A stretch of DNA of 30,829 nt from Saksenaea vasiformis B4078 (GCA_000697055.1 JNDT01001304.1:1-30829), one strand, 5' to 3'; counted from the stretch's first letter, positions 10,113-22,676 are shown. Translations and numbers: made by a program. The notes: generated by a model not told the origin, from the letters alone.

Positions 10113-10849
10113 TCAGACGTACGTGTTGTTTCATCCGAGCCTCTCTGCTGCGCTGAAAACTGTCCGTAGCTTTTCTTTGTCAGTTTTGGCCTATCCATCC
10201 TCCGTTATGAGCATGTGTAATGAATCTTTACGAGAGCACTTACCAAAGATATTCAGTATCAATAACGAGTGTTAGAAGAAGAAGAACCGACTCATAGATG
10301 GGGAGCCTGCGTTCAAGGATTTTTTTTGTTGTCAGATTTCAATTCACGAACAACGTCAAGTGCAAGTAAATTTCAGGTTTCTTAGTCCAAATAGCCTTGC
10401 GTACGGCGACAAACACCTTTCAATCGTCATCTATGACCTACGGACCTGTTCGATAGTTATCGCAGTATAGAACATATATTCTGAATGATTTTCACCCTGT
10501 ATATTCTTATGACTCAATGATGATTAGGCTCACGTTACACAAAGCTGTTGATGTACACCCAGAGCTGATAAGAGTAACCTTTACAGCATAACATGTCTAA
10601 AGCTGGAAATCGCACGAGAATCGAATCACAGGAAATATGCTGGACAGTAGCCCACGTAATATTACTTGTAAAGTATTATTTCATATTTTGATTTTTGCTG
10701 TCTGCAGGCAGAGTTGGAAACAAATAACTTTTGCATCATCGCAAGCAAGCATCATACCTAGGATGTAAATTTTTGCGATTGAACTAATTCATCGTACTTA
10801 GGATTGCTCGTGAGTCGCATAGTAATAATGGAAGACTGATCTTCAACAG
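10113..10849. other. Intergenic, no supported gene
   Basis: Region upstream of the Fanzor relic. Stops interrupt every frame and no convincing exon was found. It probably contains the 5' flank of the mobile element, but no clear terminal inverted repeat or target-site duplication could be identified. Confidence 0.4.
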
Positions 10850-11277
10850 CTCCATTGCGAATTAGATCGAGTTCACGTTGTTCAACCGCAACGGTGGCCC
10901 ACCTCGGCTGCGCCTGCTCCAGAACTCATCCCTCGCCAAACTATCTGTCTTGTCGTAATTATGGTAATATAACTGTATTTTATAAGCAGATGCTAACTGG
11001 ATTTTGATATTTTCAGTTGTTGTACAGATCAGCAAAGCTTACCAACGACGAGTCTGCAAGCACCGCAGCTCATGGGAGCCAGTTTGGGCAGTCATCCTCT
11101 TGGATGCGCTTGTACGTTGATTTGTTGCATGGATCAATGTCGAGCTCCTTCGCGCGGGACGAGATCGAGAAGTTCATCACGGATTTCGTGACAGAACGGA
11201 CCGGTGGTAACGCCGGTTGGATGCCACAAATGTTATTTTTGGAAATCCTGATACATTGTAGACAGAGTGGTCAATAA
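10850..11277 (+). CDS. Spliced fragment of unknown protein
   Basis: Two open blocks are joined by a convincing intron. The first (10850-10954, possibly starting after the acceptor ttcaacag) ends at donor GTAATT. The intron (10955-11016, 62 nt) contains a TGCTAAC branch point and a TTTTCAG acceptor. The second block (11017-11277) ends in TAA. Across the junction the frame reads PELIPRQTICLV, then LLYRSAKLTNDES, then WMRLYVDLLHGSMSSSFARD and WMPQMLFLEILIHC, a composition typical of a helical globular protein. No start codon or upstream exon was found, so this is either the 3' end of a gene with undetected exons or a truncated gene copy. I do not recognise the family. Confidence 0.35.
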
Positions 11278-12232
11278 ATCGCTACGTTATCCATGAAGCA
11301 GTTACTAAGCATTACCAATGAGCGAAAATACAATAATTGGACATAAATATCTATTTCCTATTAGCACCTTTTAGTACTTTTTGTACCTTTTAGCAACTGA
11401 TAATATCTTGCTCAGTGTCACTATCATGTTGCTTCCAATACACAAGTCATATATGTGTGTATCCAGTGCAGCTACTGCAATTATTACTTGGCTCCGTATT
11501 GGCAGAAATCTAGCAGAAACAGAATTTTAGGCCTGTGACAAGGTCATACTTAATTTTGGACCTCACTGTGGGAGGGGTTTAGCAATGTAGCCTTTTAGAA
11601 CCTTTCTTGGCCTTCCCAGGTCCACAAGGTCTGTGAGCAATTCTCGGATGTAGTCTAGCTTTTGACAGATGGCTATTTCTCTTTCTAGTCTTGAAGCTAA
11701 ATTTATTGTCGCATTCGTTTACAAACAAAGTTTATATGTCTCCTCCACATCGCTGTAGGACCTCCAAATCTGTTGTTTCAGAGAGATCATTCTTCCTTTT
11801 TTCAAAGAAATAGGAGGTGAATAGCAATATGTATGTATTGCCCATTTTCGAGTGGCACCTAGGTGTTAGAATGAAAGCATGAGGATAAAATCAGACCACC
11901 ACCTATTATTGTGTTTGTAAAACGCGCTCGATTCTCTATCACACCACCGTTCACTATTTTAAGCCCATTCCGTAAAAAAAAAAAACGAATTTTTACACAA
12001 AGAACCGAGCTGTTACGTACTTCATTTTTTACAGGGGACGGCCACGATGTTTTGCTTGCAACAGAGCGTCAACACAACGAAGGACAAGGAATCGAACTCC
12101 TCTCGGGCGCTATTTATTTGAAACCCAGATCCGGAGCAGCAATCCATTGGGAAAGAAAAAAAAAAGCAGCTGAAAAAAAAGAGGCTCGTTTCTGTCCCTG
12201 AGAGCGAAGGAACTCTATATAAACAATACGCC
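11278..12232. other. Intergenic, upstream region of DNM1
   Basis: No supported gene. There is an open frame at about 11911-12201, but it lacks a good ATG and is built on poly-A and A/G runs. TATATAAA at 12216-12223 sits only about 10 nt before the DNM1 ATG, too close to act as its TATA box in the usual way. Confidence 0.5.
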
Positions 12233-14924
12233 ATGAATGACGGTCTTATTGAATTGACCAACAAGCTCCAAGCGGTCGTTGCATCCATCAGTTCCCATGA
12301 GACCCTGGACCTACCTCAGATTGTAGTGGTTGGCTCGCAGTCGTCTGGCAAATCCTCGGTTTTGGAAACTATCGTCCAACGTGATTTCCTTCCACGAGGC
12401 AGTGGCATCGTGACGCGGCGACCACTTGTACTGCAACTTATTACCCTTCGACAGGAAAATGCATCAGAATATGGAGAGTTTTTGCATGTCCCAGACAGAA
12501 AGTTCCATGACTTCTCCGAGATTCGACAAGAGATCGAACGCGAGACAAGTCGTATAGCAGGTGGCAACAAGGGTATCTCACGCATGCCTATCCATCTTCG
12601 GATTTATTCACCCAAAGTTCTGACGCTTACCTTGGTGGATCTTCCGGGTTTAACTAAGGTGGGTTACGCGTAGCAACCGCGGACAGACAGTCTAAACCTG
12701 CAAGAGCAGATTCCTATCGGCGACCAGCCCACCGATATTGAAAAGCAAATACGGTCGTTGGTTATGGATTACATCTCAAAGCCTAACAGGTAAGCACAGG
12801 GTAAGACTTGGGTTGGTGGTCGACTGACACTTTTTTAGCATCATCTTGGCTGTCACCCCTGCAAACACTGATTTAGTTAATTCAGACAGTCTGAAAATCG
12901 CTCGACAGGTGGATCCAGAAGGTAAAACACAGCATGATTTATCTACAATGAGCAAATGTTTTTAAGAGAAACAACATTCTAGCCAAACGTACCATTGGTG
13001 TTTTGACTAAGTTGGATTTGATGGATGCGGGAACCAATGCCTTGGATATTTTGTCGGGCCGACAGTATCCGCTCAAACTAGGCTTTATTGGTGTTGTCAA
13101 TCGAAGTCAGCAGGATATCCTCACAAACAAACCCATGCAAGATGCTATCAAAGCCGAAAACGACTTTTTTAAGCAGCATCCGGCTTATCGGACGATTGCA
13201 CCGCGTTGTGGTACACAGTATCTAAGTAGACAACTTAGTAACGTATGACATGACAAAAAACACAGAAACTTTAATAACAACTTTCTTTTTCCCTAGATCC
13301 TGCTGGCACATATCAAGGACAAGTTGCCTGAATTACGAAGCAAGCTCAGTTCGCTGATCAGCCAAACGCAACAAGAGCTAGCTCAGTTTGGAGAACCTTC
13401 AATGGCATCGGAGCCTATGCATCGGGTAAAACATATGAAGGAAAGATATTAAAAAAAGGCTAATGGAAAGGACAGGGTTCATTGATCTTAAGATTGTTAA
13501 CCAAATTTGCCAACGATTTTATTGCAGCAATTGACGGCACATCATCCGAAATGTCCACTAAAGAACTGTAGGTCTCATTTCCACATGTGAAGTGAGAGGA
13601 ATCAAGGTTTTTGTTTGTTTTCTCTGCTGATCATCATTATAGCTGTGGTGGCGCGCGTATCTATTTCATTTTCAACAACGTATTTGGTAACGCTCTTGAT
13701 GCCATTCTTCCGTGTTCAAACTTGACCAACAACGATATCCGGACGGCTATCCGTAACTCAACTGGTCCACGGCCATCGTTGTTTGTCCCAGAAATTGCCT
13801 TTGATCTATTGGTTAAACCCCAAATCAAGCTTCTGGAGAACCCCAGTTTGCGATGCGTGGAATTGGTATACGAAGAACTGATGAAGATTTGTCACAACGC
13901 AGGTGACAAGGTATGAGACTTGTTGCCCATCGGAATCTCATTACTGTTGCTAGGAGTTGATGAGATACCCTAAATTACATGGGAGACTTGTGGAGGTTGT
14001 TTCGGAATTGCTACGTGAACGATTGACTCCTACCGCAACCTATGTCGAAAGTCTGATTGCAATTGAGCGTGCTTATATCAATACCAACCACCCTGATTTC
14101 TTGGGTGCTGCTGGAGCTATGTCCAACTTGGAAACAGATAAAAAGAAGAAGAAAGTCGAACCAAAACGGAGGGTAAGATAAACATCATGGCTTCTTTTTC
14201 ATTTTCGTTGACAACACTTACAGTCGGCACGTGAATCTATATCCAGTGGTGCTAGCACACGTGCAGATGATGAACGGTCTGTAAACGGTGCACCTCCCTC
14301 TAAAGAGAATGGATACCCTGTAATGAATGGCACACCTGATCAAAAGGATTCATTCCTTACTTATTTCTTTGGCGGTGCGGGTAAAAATGAGCGACCTGCA
14401 TTGGGTCCTCAGGAAGTCATGAATAACGTGCAATACGTGCCACCCATCTCTGTCAATAGTGTGATGGAGACTGAGATCGAGAAAAAGCTGGAGCAGGTGA
14501 GCGTGTTCGTTCTTTTTTCACATGGTATATTAACTAGGAACAGGCCTCGATTAACGGTGAAGAACCGCCACCTGTATCTGAACGCGAGGAAATGGAAGTT
14601 CAACTCATTCGTATGTCATTTATATCCATGTATATAAGGGGGAACCAAGTATCTTATTGAATTCTCTTAGGCAACTTGATTAACAACTATTTCACTATTG
14701 TGCGAAAGAATATCCAAGATATGGTACCCAAGGCGGTGATGCACCTCTTGGTTAACCATTCGCGTGAGTCTGTGCAGAACCGACTTGTGACGTCTCTCTA
14801 CAAGCAAGAACTGTTTACCGAACTGCTTCAGGAGGACGAAGGCATGGCTGCAGAAAGAGTAAAATGTAAAACATTGTTGGATGTGTATAAACAAGCCTTC
14901 GAGATCGTAAACAACGCAATATAA
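12233..14924 (+). CDS. DNM1: Dynamin-related GTPase DNM1 (mitochondrial fission)
   Basis: Dnm1/Drp1 assembles into spirals that cut mitochondria and peroxisomes using GTP. Exons are 12233-12658, 12710-12789, 12839-12921, 12983-13242, 13297-13425, 13476-13567, 13643-13910, 13954-14172, 14224-14496, 14544-14610 and 14671-14924, giving 716 residues. The ten GT-AG introns are 43-75 nt. The GTPase domain has G1 GSQSSGKS (residues 34-41), the switch [11 protein letters not shown]3 DLPG and G4 TKLD. Middle-domain motifs include [16 protein letters not shown] and [21 protein letters not shown] Lys/Ser-rich insert follows, then the GTPase effector domain with [18 protein letters not shown] and [23 protein letters not shown]1 is preferred over VPS1 because of [11 protein letters not shown] in the GTPase domain, the [11 protein letters not shown] element in the insert, and the [11 protein letters not shown] effector-domain wording. 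No PH or proline-rich domain is present, as expected for fungal DRPs. Confidence 0.93.
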
Positions 14925-17029
14925 AAAAAAAAGAAAAAAGGAAAAGTGTACAAACGCTATATTTCTGCAACCCTTTTATTTCCTATAGAACCCTTCTTGT
15001 TTTCTTCTCTCAAAATACACATTCATCATGCAAAAGTAAATAGAGGGATTTCCCTCCATTACAAACGCGATGCTTATGCAAAATGAATTACATTATGCCA
15101 CATGTGCCGTGTTGCACGAATTTAAGAAAGCGGGGCGTCAATGATCATATCTGGTCGAGGATTGCAATACTGACCCCTGGTCTCGAAGTATAAAATTAAC
15201 GAGTTCTTTCTGAAAAGTCTGGTATCCCATTTACCTAAAGAAAAGGGAAATCCCCGAAACAGTCCTGGCACTTCCATATAATGCAATCTGTTGCCTCAAA
15301 AGTCGTGTGCCTGGATTTCCCTGGAAAAGAAATAAGCCGTAATGTGAAATCATTTTGCATAGATCTGCGTCCACCGGCTCATAATTTGTGAATCACCTAG
15401 AATTTCATTGTTACCCGACTGCACGTAATCGCTAAATGCATAGATGAAGGTATTAAGTTTTAGAAGTTGAACCCCTACCCTGCAAGGCAAAGCAAAATGT
15501 GACCTCAGTAATCCTTCGCTTGGTAAAAGTACTTCAGATCGACAAGACAGTATCAAGTTTGCATATTTAAGGTATATTTGCCATATTTGCTACAAGACCG
15601 GCTCGCTACGATCAACGACTCTTATCGACAGCAAGTCTGGTACATAGCGAGAGCCATATTTATGTCCTCTCACAGAACTATGCAACGCCCATTATACTTA
15701 TTAAGAGACTACTGATATAGCTATGCTTGTGGAAACTGATGGTATGCTTTCTAGAGTTATATTGTGAGGGTTACAAACTCGTTGCAGATGACTATAGATC
15801 TGTTCTAGGAACACACAAGAAATAGAAAATAATGTCTTGCTTCTAAATATTCCATCAATAAACTGGCTTGTTTCAAACTTGTTGCCTTTGGTTTGCGTCT
15901 TGCTCTTAACTTACATGTATGATCACGTACTAGGCCTGTGTATTTTGACCTCTGTAAGCATCTTACGAACGATGACATTGGTGAAATAATTACGTAGGCC
16001 TTTCTAACATAGGAATAGTACCACCATCGTAAGCGTGTTGCTCCAGCTGGTACATTAAATTCAAGCGGACATACCTACTGTGATTATAAATAAAAAGAAT
16101 TTAGTTATGTGTTGCCAAAGTCATCACTACGTTCTCGATAGTACGCTAGGTTGCAGAGACCCCAGTGCAGTCACTCATAAAAGATGTATTTATAACTGTT
16201 TGCAACCGCCCATCATTAAATTCCGGAGAAAAAGGTGACTAGGCCAGTAATCGCACGTCGGATACATCCACATAGCTGGAAACAACGGAAAAGGAGAATA
16301 TAAATTGGTACAAGATCAGAAAGTCCCTTTGTGAAAGTACCCTATCACGATACTGTTAGATAGATAATATCACTTGGCAACATTTCCGGGAAAGGAAGGA
16401 GGAAAAAAAGACCGGGTGAACTACAAAAAAAAAGTTTGCAAAAATGTACTTGAAATGGGAAGTTTAAAAATCCATGATTTTTGACAGACAAGCGTGTGTC
16501 ATTTCTTTCTATATGTAGAATGGTATGTGCTATATTGTGTCTATTGATCAAAGTGTAAATAGATAATGATATTTCTCAAACAAAGACACGAGAGGAAAAA
16601 GGAAGATAGGGAGAAAAAGAAAATGAAGCCTCGAGGTAATACGTCGAAAATGTGTTGTTGCTCACGTTTCAATGTTGCTATGATACAGCCGTGTCATGCA
16701 TGGACGGAATATAAAGCAATAGACCAAGGTTTCCTCTATGGCTACCAGCTTTTGCGTTAACCAACTTTAAAACATGGAATTATGCAAGTCAAAATATTTG
16801 CCTTGCAATGTAGCATTTCTATGATCAGGGTGAATACGACGATAGTAAGGGGAGAGGAACCACCGCATCCGCTGAGGATAAGGAAGTCCAGATTTGCACT
16901 TTTCCGGTCGTTTAACTATTTATTAGTAAAAAAAAACGTCAACTTTTATAATTTTTCCGTAGGCAAAACAAGAAACCTATTTGAGTGAGGAACATTCCAG
17001 TCAAAGGGTGAGGGATTAGGAAAATTATT
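14925..17029. other. Long intergenic region, nothing recognised
   Basis: About 2.1 kb of AT-rich DNA separates DNM1 from the first VTC gene. All frames are cut by stops; short frames (for example minus 15556-15350, plus 16566-16760) are low-complexity and lack splice context. No tRNA, repeat array or mobile element signature was seen. Confidence 0.5.
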
Positions 17030-17069
17030 TTTACTCATCTTTCATCCCACCCCCCTTCTCCTTTGCAGC
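17030..17069 (+). promoter_or_regulatory. Pyrimidine tract with 3'-splice-like CAG before VTC start
   Basis: A C/T-rich run ends in ctcctttgcag two bases before the start codon at 17071. This has the form of an intron acceptor, so the first VTC gene may have a 5'-UTR intron. It could instead be a pyrimidine-rich core promoter. Confidence 0.35.
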
Positions 17070-17070
17070 C

Positions 17071-19204
17071 ATGAAATTCGGCGCGGAACTCAACGCAAAG
17101 CTCTTTTCCCCGTGGCGCGCATCGTATTTCCAGTACAATGAAGTGAAGCATGATATGAAACGAAGGCAATTAGATCATGGATGGACAGAGAAAGACGAGC
17201 GAGAGTTTCTGGAAACGATTGAACGAGAATTACGTAAGGTGTATCGATTTGTGGAAAATAAGCTACACGAATTGAACCAACGGGTGGAGCAGTGCGACAC
17301 CATGCTACATAAGATCGTTTCTAGAGATACGCAGCAGTACGATGCTGTCGCGGACATGCTGACGGATATCTTGTTGGATGTGAATGATGTCGGTCGATTT
17401 CATCAGCTCAACAGCACAGCATTTGACAAAATGATCAAAAAGCATGATCGGTATACTCAGCGGGATCTTCGATCAACATTTCCCCAAATGCTCGAACGTC
17501 ACCCGTTGGACAAATTACATGCGTCTTTAGATGTCCTCATTGTCCGTATTTCCAGCCTTCATGATCGATGTCGGCTTCACGGTCAGTACCGCAATTCAAA
17601 AGCCTACGGCCAAGGTGGCCAGCAGACTGCGTTTGAACGCGCAACAGCGAAATACTGGATCCATCCCGATAACATTACAGAGGTCAAATCTATTATTTTA
17701 TTACACTTGCCTGTACACGTCTATAATCAGAAAAAAACTTATGAAGCAACCGATGCGGCTGTATCGAGCGTCTATCTTGATAATCCTGCTTTCGATCTCT
17801 ACGCAGAACGACTAGAACGTACAGAGGGAGCAGAGGCCATTCGATTCAGGTGGTATGGTCGAGAGGAAAAGGATAGTAACATCTACATTGAACGCAAGAC
17901 ACATCATGCTCCATGGCTAGGTGGTCACTCCGTCAAGGACCGATTTCGCTTGAAGGAGCCTCTCGTCAATCCATTTCTCTACGGCATGTATTCCGCCGAC
18001 GATTATCGGCAAGATTTGATTCGTAAAGGCAAGATGGATCAGGTGTCAGTTGAAGATCATCATTTCGTTGCCAAGGGCATCCAAGAATCAATTCAGCAAC
18101 GTCGCCTGGCGCCTGTGTGTCGCGTGTTTTACAACCGCACAGCATTCCAGCTACCGGGTGATCAGCGTCTCCGGCTGAGCTTGGACTGCGACTTGACATA
18201 CATCCGGGAGGATCATCTGGATGGTCGGCAACGACGACCAAGACGATGGGTAGACGGTCTTCATGGAGCAGAACGCCAAAAGAGGGAAAACTGGCGGCGG
18301 GCGGATATTGGGGTGGAGCATCCCTTTCGGTCGGCTGATTCAAAAGATATCCTTGTTTTTCCTTATGCAATCTTGGAGACCAAGATACAGACACATCTGG
18401 GCCAGGAGATGCCTGCATGGCTAGCCACCCTGGTCAATAGCCATTTGGTCCATGAGGTGCCACGGTTCTCCAAATATTTACACGGTGCATCGCAACTCTA
18501 CAAGGACAGGGTGCCTTCCGCTCCATGGTGGCTAGAAGAACTAGCGATCGACATCCGGAAACCACCTTTGCTCAACATTGGTCTCAGTCGATCCCTTAGT
18601 CGACGACCACTCGTGAACGGGCATCATCGTCAATCACTCTATGAACCTCACGTAGCTATTAATTTGTTTGATCCAGCGGTCAAGAGGGAGCGATTTGATT
18701 TCTTTTCACGCGTGTTCAGTTCCAAATCTGAAAAAGCACCGCCTTTAGCAGAACGGAACGATAAGGATGAGGATATACCGCGCGTTAAAAGTCATGCTTC
18801 CATTTTGAGTCGACCAATCAAACGAGCAGAACCAAAGACATTTTTTGCTAATGAACGAACGTTTATCAGTTGGCTGCAGTTTTGTGCACTCTTACTCACT
18901 GTGGCGCTTAATTTGCTTAACATGGGCGACTATATCTCACGAGTTATTGGTGCAGTTTTTATCATTATTTCATCACTTCTGTCATTGTAAGTTTTCTGGA
19001 TGCTATGCTACCAAATTTACAAACATGGAACATTTTAGTTATGCACTCGGACGGTTTCAATTCAGGGCATGGCAACTGCGAACAGGTCGTAACATTATTC
19101 GTTACGATGACATCTATGGACCTACCGTACTTTGTATACTGATGGTAACGGCGTTGCTGGTCAACTTTTATCTTCGAGCGCCTTCGTTTTCTTCTGCACA
19201 ATAA
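17071..19204 (+). CDS. VTC4: SPX-VTC polyphosphate polymerase (Vtc4-like), copy A
   Basis: Vtc4 is the catalytic subunit of the vacuolar transporter chaperone complex, making polyphosphate from ATP and passing it into the vacuole. Exons are 17071-18986 and 19039-19204 (intron 52 nt), giving 693 residues. An N-terminal SPX domain (1 to about 150) keeps the inositol-pyrophosphate-binding Tyr/Lys and the lysine cluster KMIKKHD (120-126). The VTC tunnel domain (about 190-495) has all residues that map by spacing to the yeast Vtc4 active site: K194, R258, R260, K276, K289, R356, R368, E436 and K468. A linker is followed by a DUF202/VTC1-like membrane domain with [17 protein letters not shown] and three hydrophobic helices, with YDD before the last. 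It is the first of three tandem VTC genes. AATAAA lies at 19243-19248. The membrane-domain wording is also compatible with the Vtc2/3 class, so the symbol reflects the intact active site. Confidence 0.88.
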
Positions 19205-19555
19205 ATCTGTTCACAAAATATTACATCTTTCAAGACAAAGGAAATAAAGAGTTGTTTTTCTATCACTGTTCAACGTTGAGGAAGTTAATGCGAAACTTTA
19301 ATCATTCATCATAATCAATTCTCATTACATTATTGTAACATGACTTCGACCGCCCCCTTTCACTCCTGGAGGTATGCAATGATTTCAGCATATCTCCTTT
19401 TCTTTTTTTCCGTTTCCGTCTTCTTTGCATGGACGAGACAGCTAAAGCCAACAAAAAGACAATGAAAGGACAAACGAATAATCATCTTCTTTTTTCTCTT
19501 TTCACTCTTTTTCTTTTTCTTCTCTTCATTTCTCTATGCACATGCCTTTTTAAGC

Positions 19556-21663
19556 ATGAAATTTGGTCACCATTTAAAACAATCTATTTATACACCATGG
19601 CTGGATGGATACTTGCAATATGACATTCTCAAATATGAGCTCAAATCCCGTCAGTTGAATCACCCGTGGAGCATAGAGGACGAGATATATTTTAAACGCG
19701 CTTTGCTAGACGAACTTGTCAAGGTGGACGAATTCATCATGGAGAGGATCAAAGATCTGCATTCACACATTCAGCGTTATGAATATAATGCGCTCCAGCC
19801 CATACTAGCCAATCAAACCAGTGATATACAACAATTACAATCGCCACTTATTGAGTTCCTAGACGTCATTTATCGTATCACCGAATTCATTCGTCTGAAC
19901 AGCATTGGGTTCCAAAAAATTATAAAAAAGCACGACAAATGGACTAATATTAATTTACAAGCGACACTCATTCCACAGTTCCAGGAGCGTCCGTTAGATA
20001 CCCGACGCGTAGGCGCTGCCCTAGACCAAATCTCGCGTTTATGGGACGCTCTGCGTTCTATGGATGGCGTTTCTAATCACTATTCCACCGAGACTTACTG
20101 GGTTCATCCAACCAATCTTGTCGAGGTTCGAAGCATTTTAGCATTTCATTTACCGACAGACACAGAAGCATCTTCTTGCAAACCTACAACAGTGTCTACG
20201 GTTTACTTTGATCATCCTCAAGATTTTAGTCAGTATAGCTCATGTCTGAAGCGCGATATAGAAGCTGAGTCTATCCGGTTCCAACGGTAATATTTTTTTT
20301 CGTTCTTTTTTGTTTTAAGCTCAACGTTTCTGTTTTTAGCTACCGTCATGCAACTTCCACAGATACGTTTATTGAACGCAAAAAATACTGGACATCACTT
20401 TCAGAGGGTGATAGCAGCCAAGTATGCTTTAGTTCTGACGAGTTGAATCTTGCTATGGACCAAGTCGTTCCTTTTGTCACAGGCCAGCTGACATCCCGAC
20501 AGATCTCGTCGGCGTTACAAAAACGCGATACGCCACTATTAGTTGTTCACGACACCGAACTCCAAGCGTTGAGTGTGCAACAATCAATCCATAATAAGAA
20601 ATTGGAGGCGGTTGTACAGTGTGTCCATCATCGTATGAGGTTCCGGCGGCCGGAAGACGATAGTATCCAGGTTGATCTTGACAGTGATCTTCTTTTCACT
20701 CGCCAAAATCTGGCGGGAATATATCGGCAATGCATGCGAGACCCCACGCAAAATGAACAAGATGGGGAGGTGGGGGACGTGTCCAAATTTCCGCATGCAG
20801 TGATGAAAATCAGACTGCGGGGACGCTTGCATGCACCTGAGTGGCTGACTCAGTTGACCACCAGCCACCTCGTGTATCAGGTTCCTGGATTCTCCAAATA
20901 CTTGCACGGTGCATCTCAATTGTATCAACTACCATTATTACCATGGTGGTTAAATAGTTTGCAGATCGATATTCGTAAGCAACCAGTAATGGAGCGCAGC
21001 AAAACAGATGTCTGCCTGATGTCATCAGCCACGTCGCATTCTTGTCCTTCTTCTGTTCCTACCCTTCTACCTGCAGCTGCACCAATAACAAGTGGGCTCA
21101 GCTTTTCATCCGTCGCATCGTCCTCCCCAACAAAACACGACTCATCTACCAGAACAGCAGCAACAGCGGACACCACAACTGCGATGATGTGGATGGAAAA
21201 ACTGTTGCCGCATGACCGACGACGGATTCGGAAAAATTGGCTACGCAAGCGGTGGCGAAAGAAAGATGGTGCACCAGCTCTGCCGCTGAGCAAGGTCAAG
21301 GTTGAACCCAAGACATTCTTTGCTAACGAACGGACTTTTATCACTTGGTTGCAGTTTTGTGCACTTTTGCTCACTATCTCGCTCAGCCTGCTGAATTTCG
21401 GAGACCAAGTTTCCCGAGTAGTCGGCGGATTTTTCATTGTCATTGCAACCTTACTAGCCATCTATGCTCTTTGGCGTTACCAGCGCAGGGCCTGGCAGAT
21501 CCGGACGGGGAACACAAGTCGGTATGATGACTTGTATGGTCCCGTGGCATTATGTCTTTTATTAGTGATCGCTCTGATCGTCAATTTCTGTCTCCGGTTC
21601 CAGCAACCTGTATCTGCCTTAAACTCACCATTTGGTGTTAATACGACAGAATCAAGACCATAA
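19556..21663 (+). CDS. SPX-VTC paralogue with degenerate active site, copy B
   Basis: Middle member of the VTC trio, 351 bp after copy A. Exons are 19556-20286 and 20340-21663 (intron 53 nt), 684 residues. The SPX domain is complete and keeps [10 protein letters not shown] (120-129). In the VTC domain, five of nine positions mapped to yeast Vtc4 catalysis have changed: the Lys of KYW is T180 (ETYW), the second Arg of IRFR is Q243, the Lys of SVK is missing (SSQVCF), the Arg of LRLSLD is Gln (IQVDLD), and the Glu of LETK is Lys (VMKIR). R241, K258, the Arg of the NRT position (HR) and the Lys of FSK remain. A Ser/Thr/Ala-rich linker precedes an intact DUF202 domain ([17 protein letters not shown], three helices, SRYDDLYGP). 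It is therefore most likely a non-catalytic regulatory subunit comparable in role to yeast Vtc2/Vtc3. Confidence 0.87.
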
Positions 21664-22676
21664 AGCTTCCCTTTTGTTTAATATCCTAAACTTTTTCGGT
21701 TCGTTTATTCTCGGTTAGGGCGTATGAACCCTACTCTTAAAAAAAAAAAGGAAGCGTTAGAAGTTTCTACAGTTTCTTAAACTATTTTGGTGAAGTATCA
21801 CGTAACAGAAATACGGTGTTGTTTATATATCTTGGCTTTCTCTTTCCACTCTCACGTTAACGTGAGCTTATTTCTTTTTTTTTTGTCGTTTCATTAAAAA
21901 GAAATTCCTTATGATCGTCTTGCAAATGATTGGCTATTTATACATAACGTGTACAACATTGGGACTAGACAATATTCATAACTGAAGGGAAATTGCCATA
22001 TCAGGATACTGCTATAGGACAACTGACCGTCGTTGCATGGTTACAATGGCATTTTTTCTCCGTTGTAGCGATAGAGATAGGGAAAATGATATGGAATGCG
22101 AAAAAAAAACAACGCGCTCTAGAAGACGGAGTATCAAACCTATGAAAAGGAACAAAACGAGAGAAAGAGTGTGGAAAAGAATGTCATGGCCATCGTTTTT
22201 TGTGTCAGCGACGGAGTTTCTGCAGCTACGATGTAAAAAACAAAATAAAAATTTGACAAGGTTGACTTTAGAATGTGGTAATCAGTTATAAATCGACCTT
22301 ACAAAGAAAAATGTTATGGATAAACCCCATCACCGAAAGTTGTGCCGTTCACTTTGGTTTTACTTTTTATTTACCTGATTAAGCAGATGAAAGCTGAACC
22401 GGGATTGAGCTGAGATAAGCTTTCCCGGACGATTTTATATGTTTTAGGAAGGGCGCGTGAGGTCCGATGGTGTATACATTTGATTGGCCGGCTGTTACCC
22501 AGGTTCCAGTTGTACAGCGACCCAGACAATGTCTATTATTAAGAGAAAAGACTTTTTTATTGATGTAGATCCATCATTGAATGAAACATCAGGAACAATA
22601 AAAATTTTCGAGAATTCAATTATGAAAGGGAAGTGAAGAAGTTAGGAAAACAAATGGGAACGTTGACAAGTCCGTT
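21664..22676. other. Intergenic between VTC copies B and C
   Basis: About 1 kb with no supported gene. It contains the 16-bp palindrome described separately, T-rich and A-rich runs, and the probable promoter of copy C. Short basic open frames around 22037-22291 look like chance products of A/G-rich sequence. Confidence 0.5.
21851..21866. promoter_or_regulatory. Perfect 16-bp palindrome CTCACGTTAACGTGAG
   Basis: The 16 bases read the same on both strands and contain two inverted CACGTT half-sites. CACGTT/CACGTG is the core bound by the fungal phosphate-response factor Pho4/NUC-1, and VTC genes are classical Pho4 targets in yeast. The site lies 188 bp after copy B and about 1 kb before copy C, so a regulatory role for copy C is possible but inferred only. 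Confidence 0.35.

Noticed and set aside
7476..10177. Shared inverted aaaagctac on both sides of the Fanzor relic, considered as terminal inverted repeats
   Set aside because: Only 9 bases match, without longer similarity or a target-site duplication; expected by chance over this distance.
11911..12201. Open frame of 96 codons upstream of DNM1
   Set aside because: It has no ATG start, consists of A-rich low-complexity runs and has no motif; it is probably leader or promoter sequence.
12216..12223. TATATAAA considered as the DNM1 TATA box
   Set aside because: It is only about 10 nt before the start codon, so transcription from it would begin inside the coding region.
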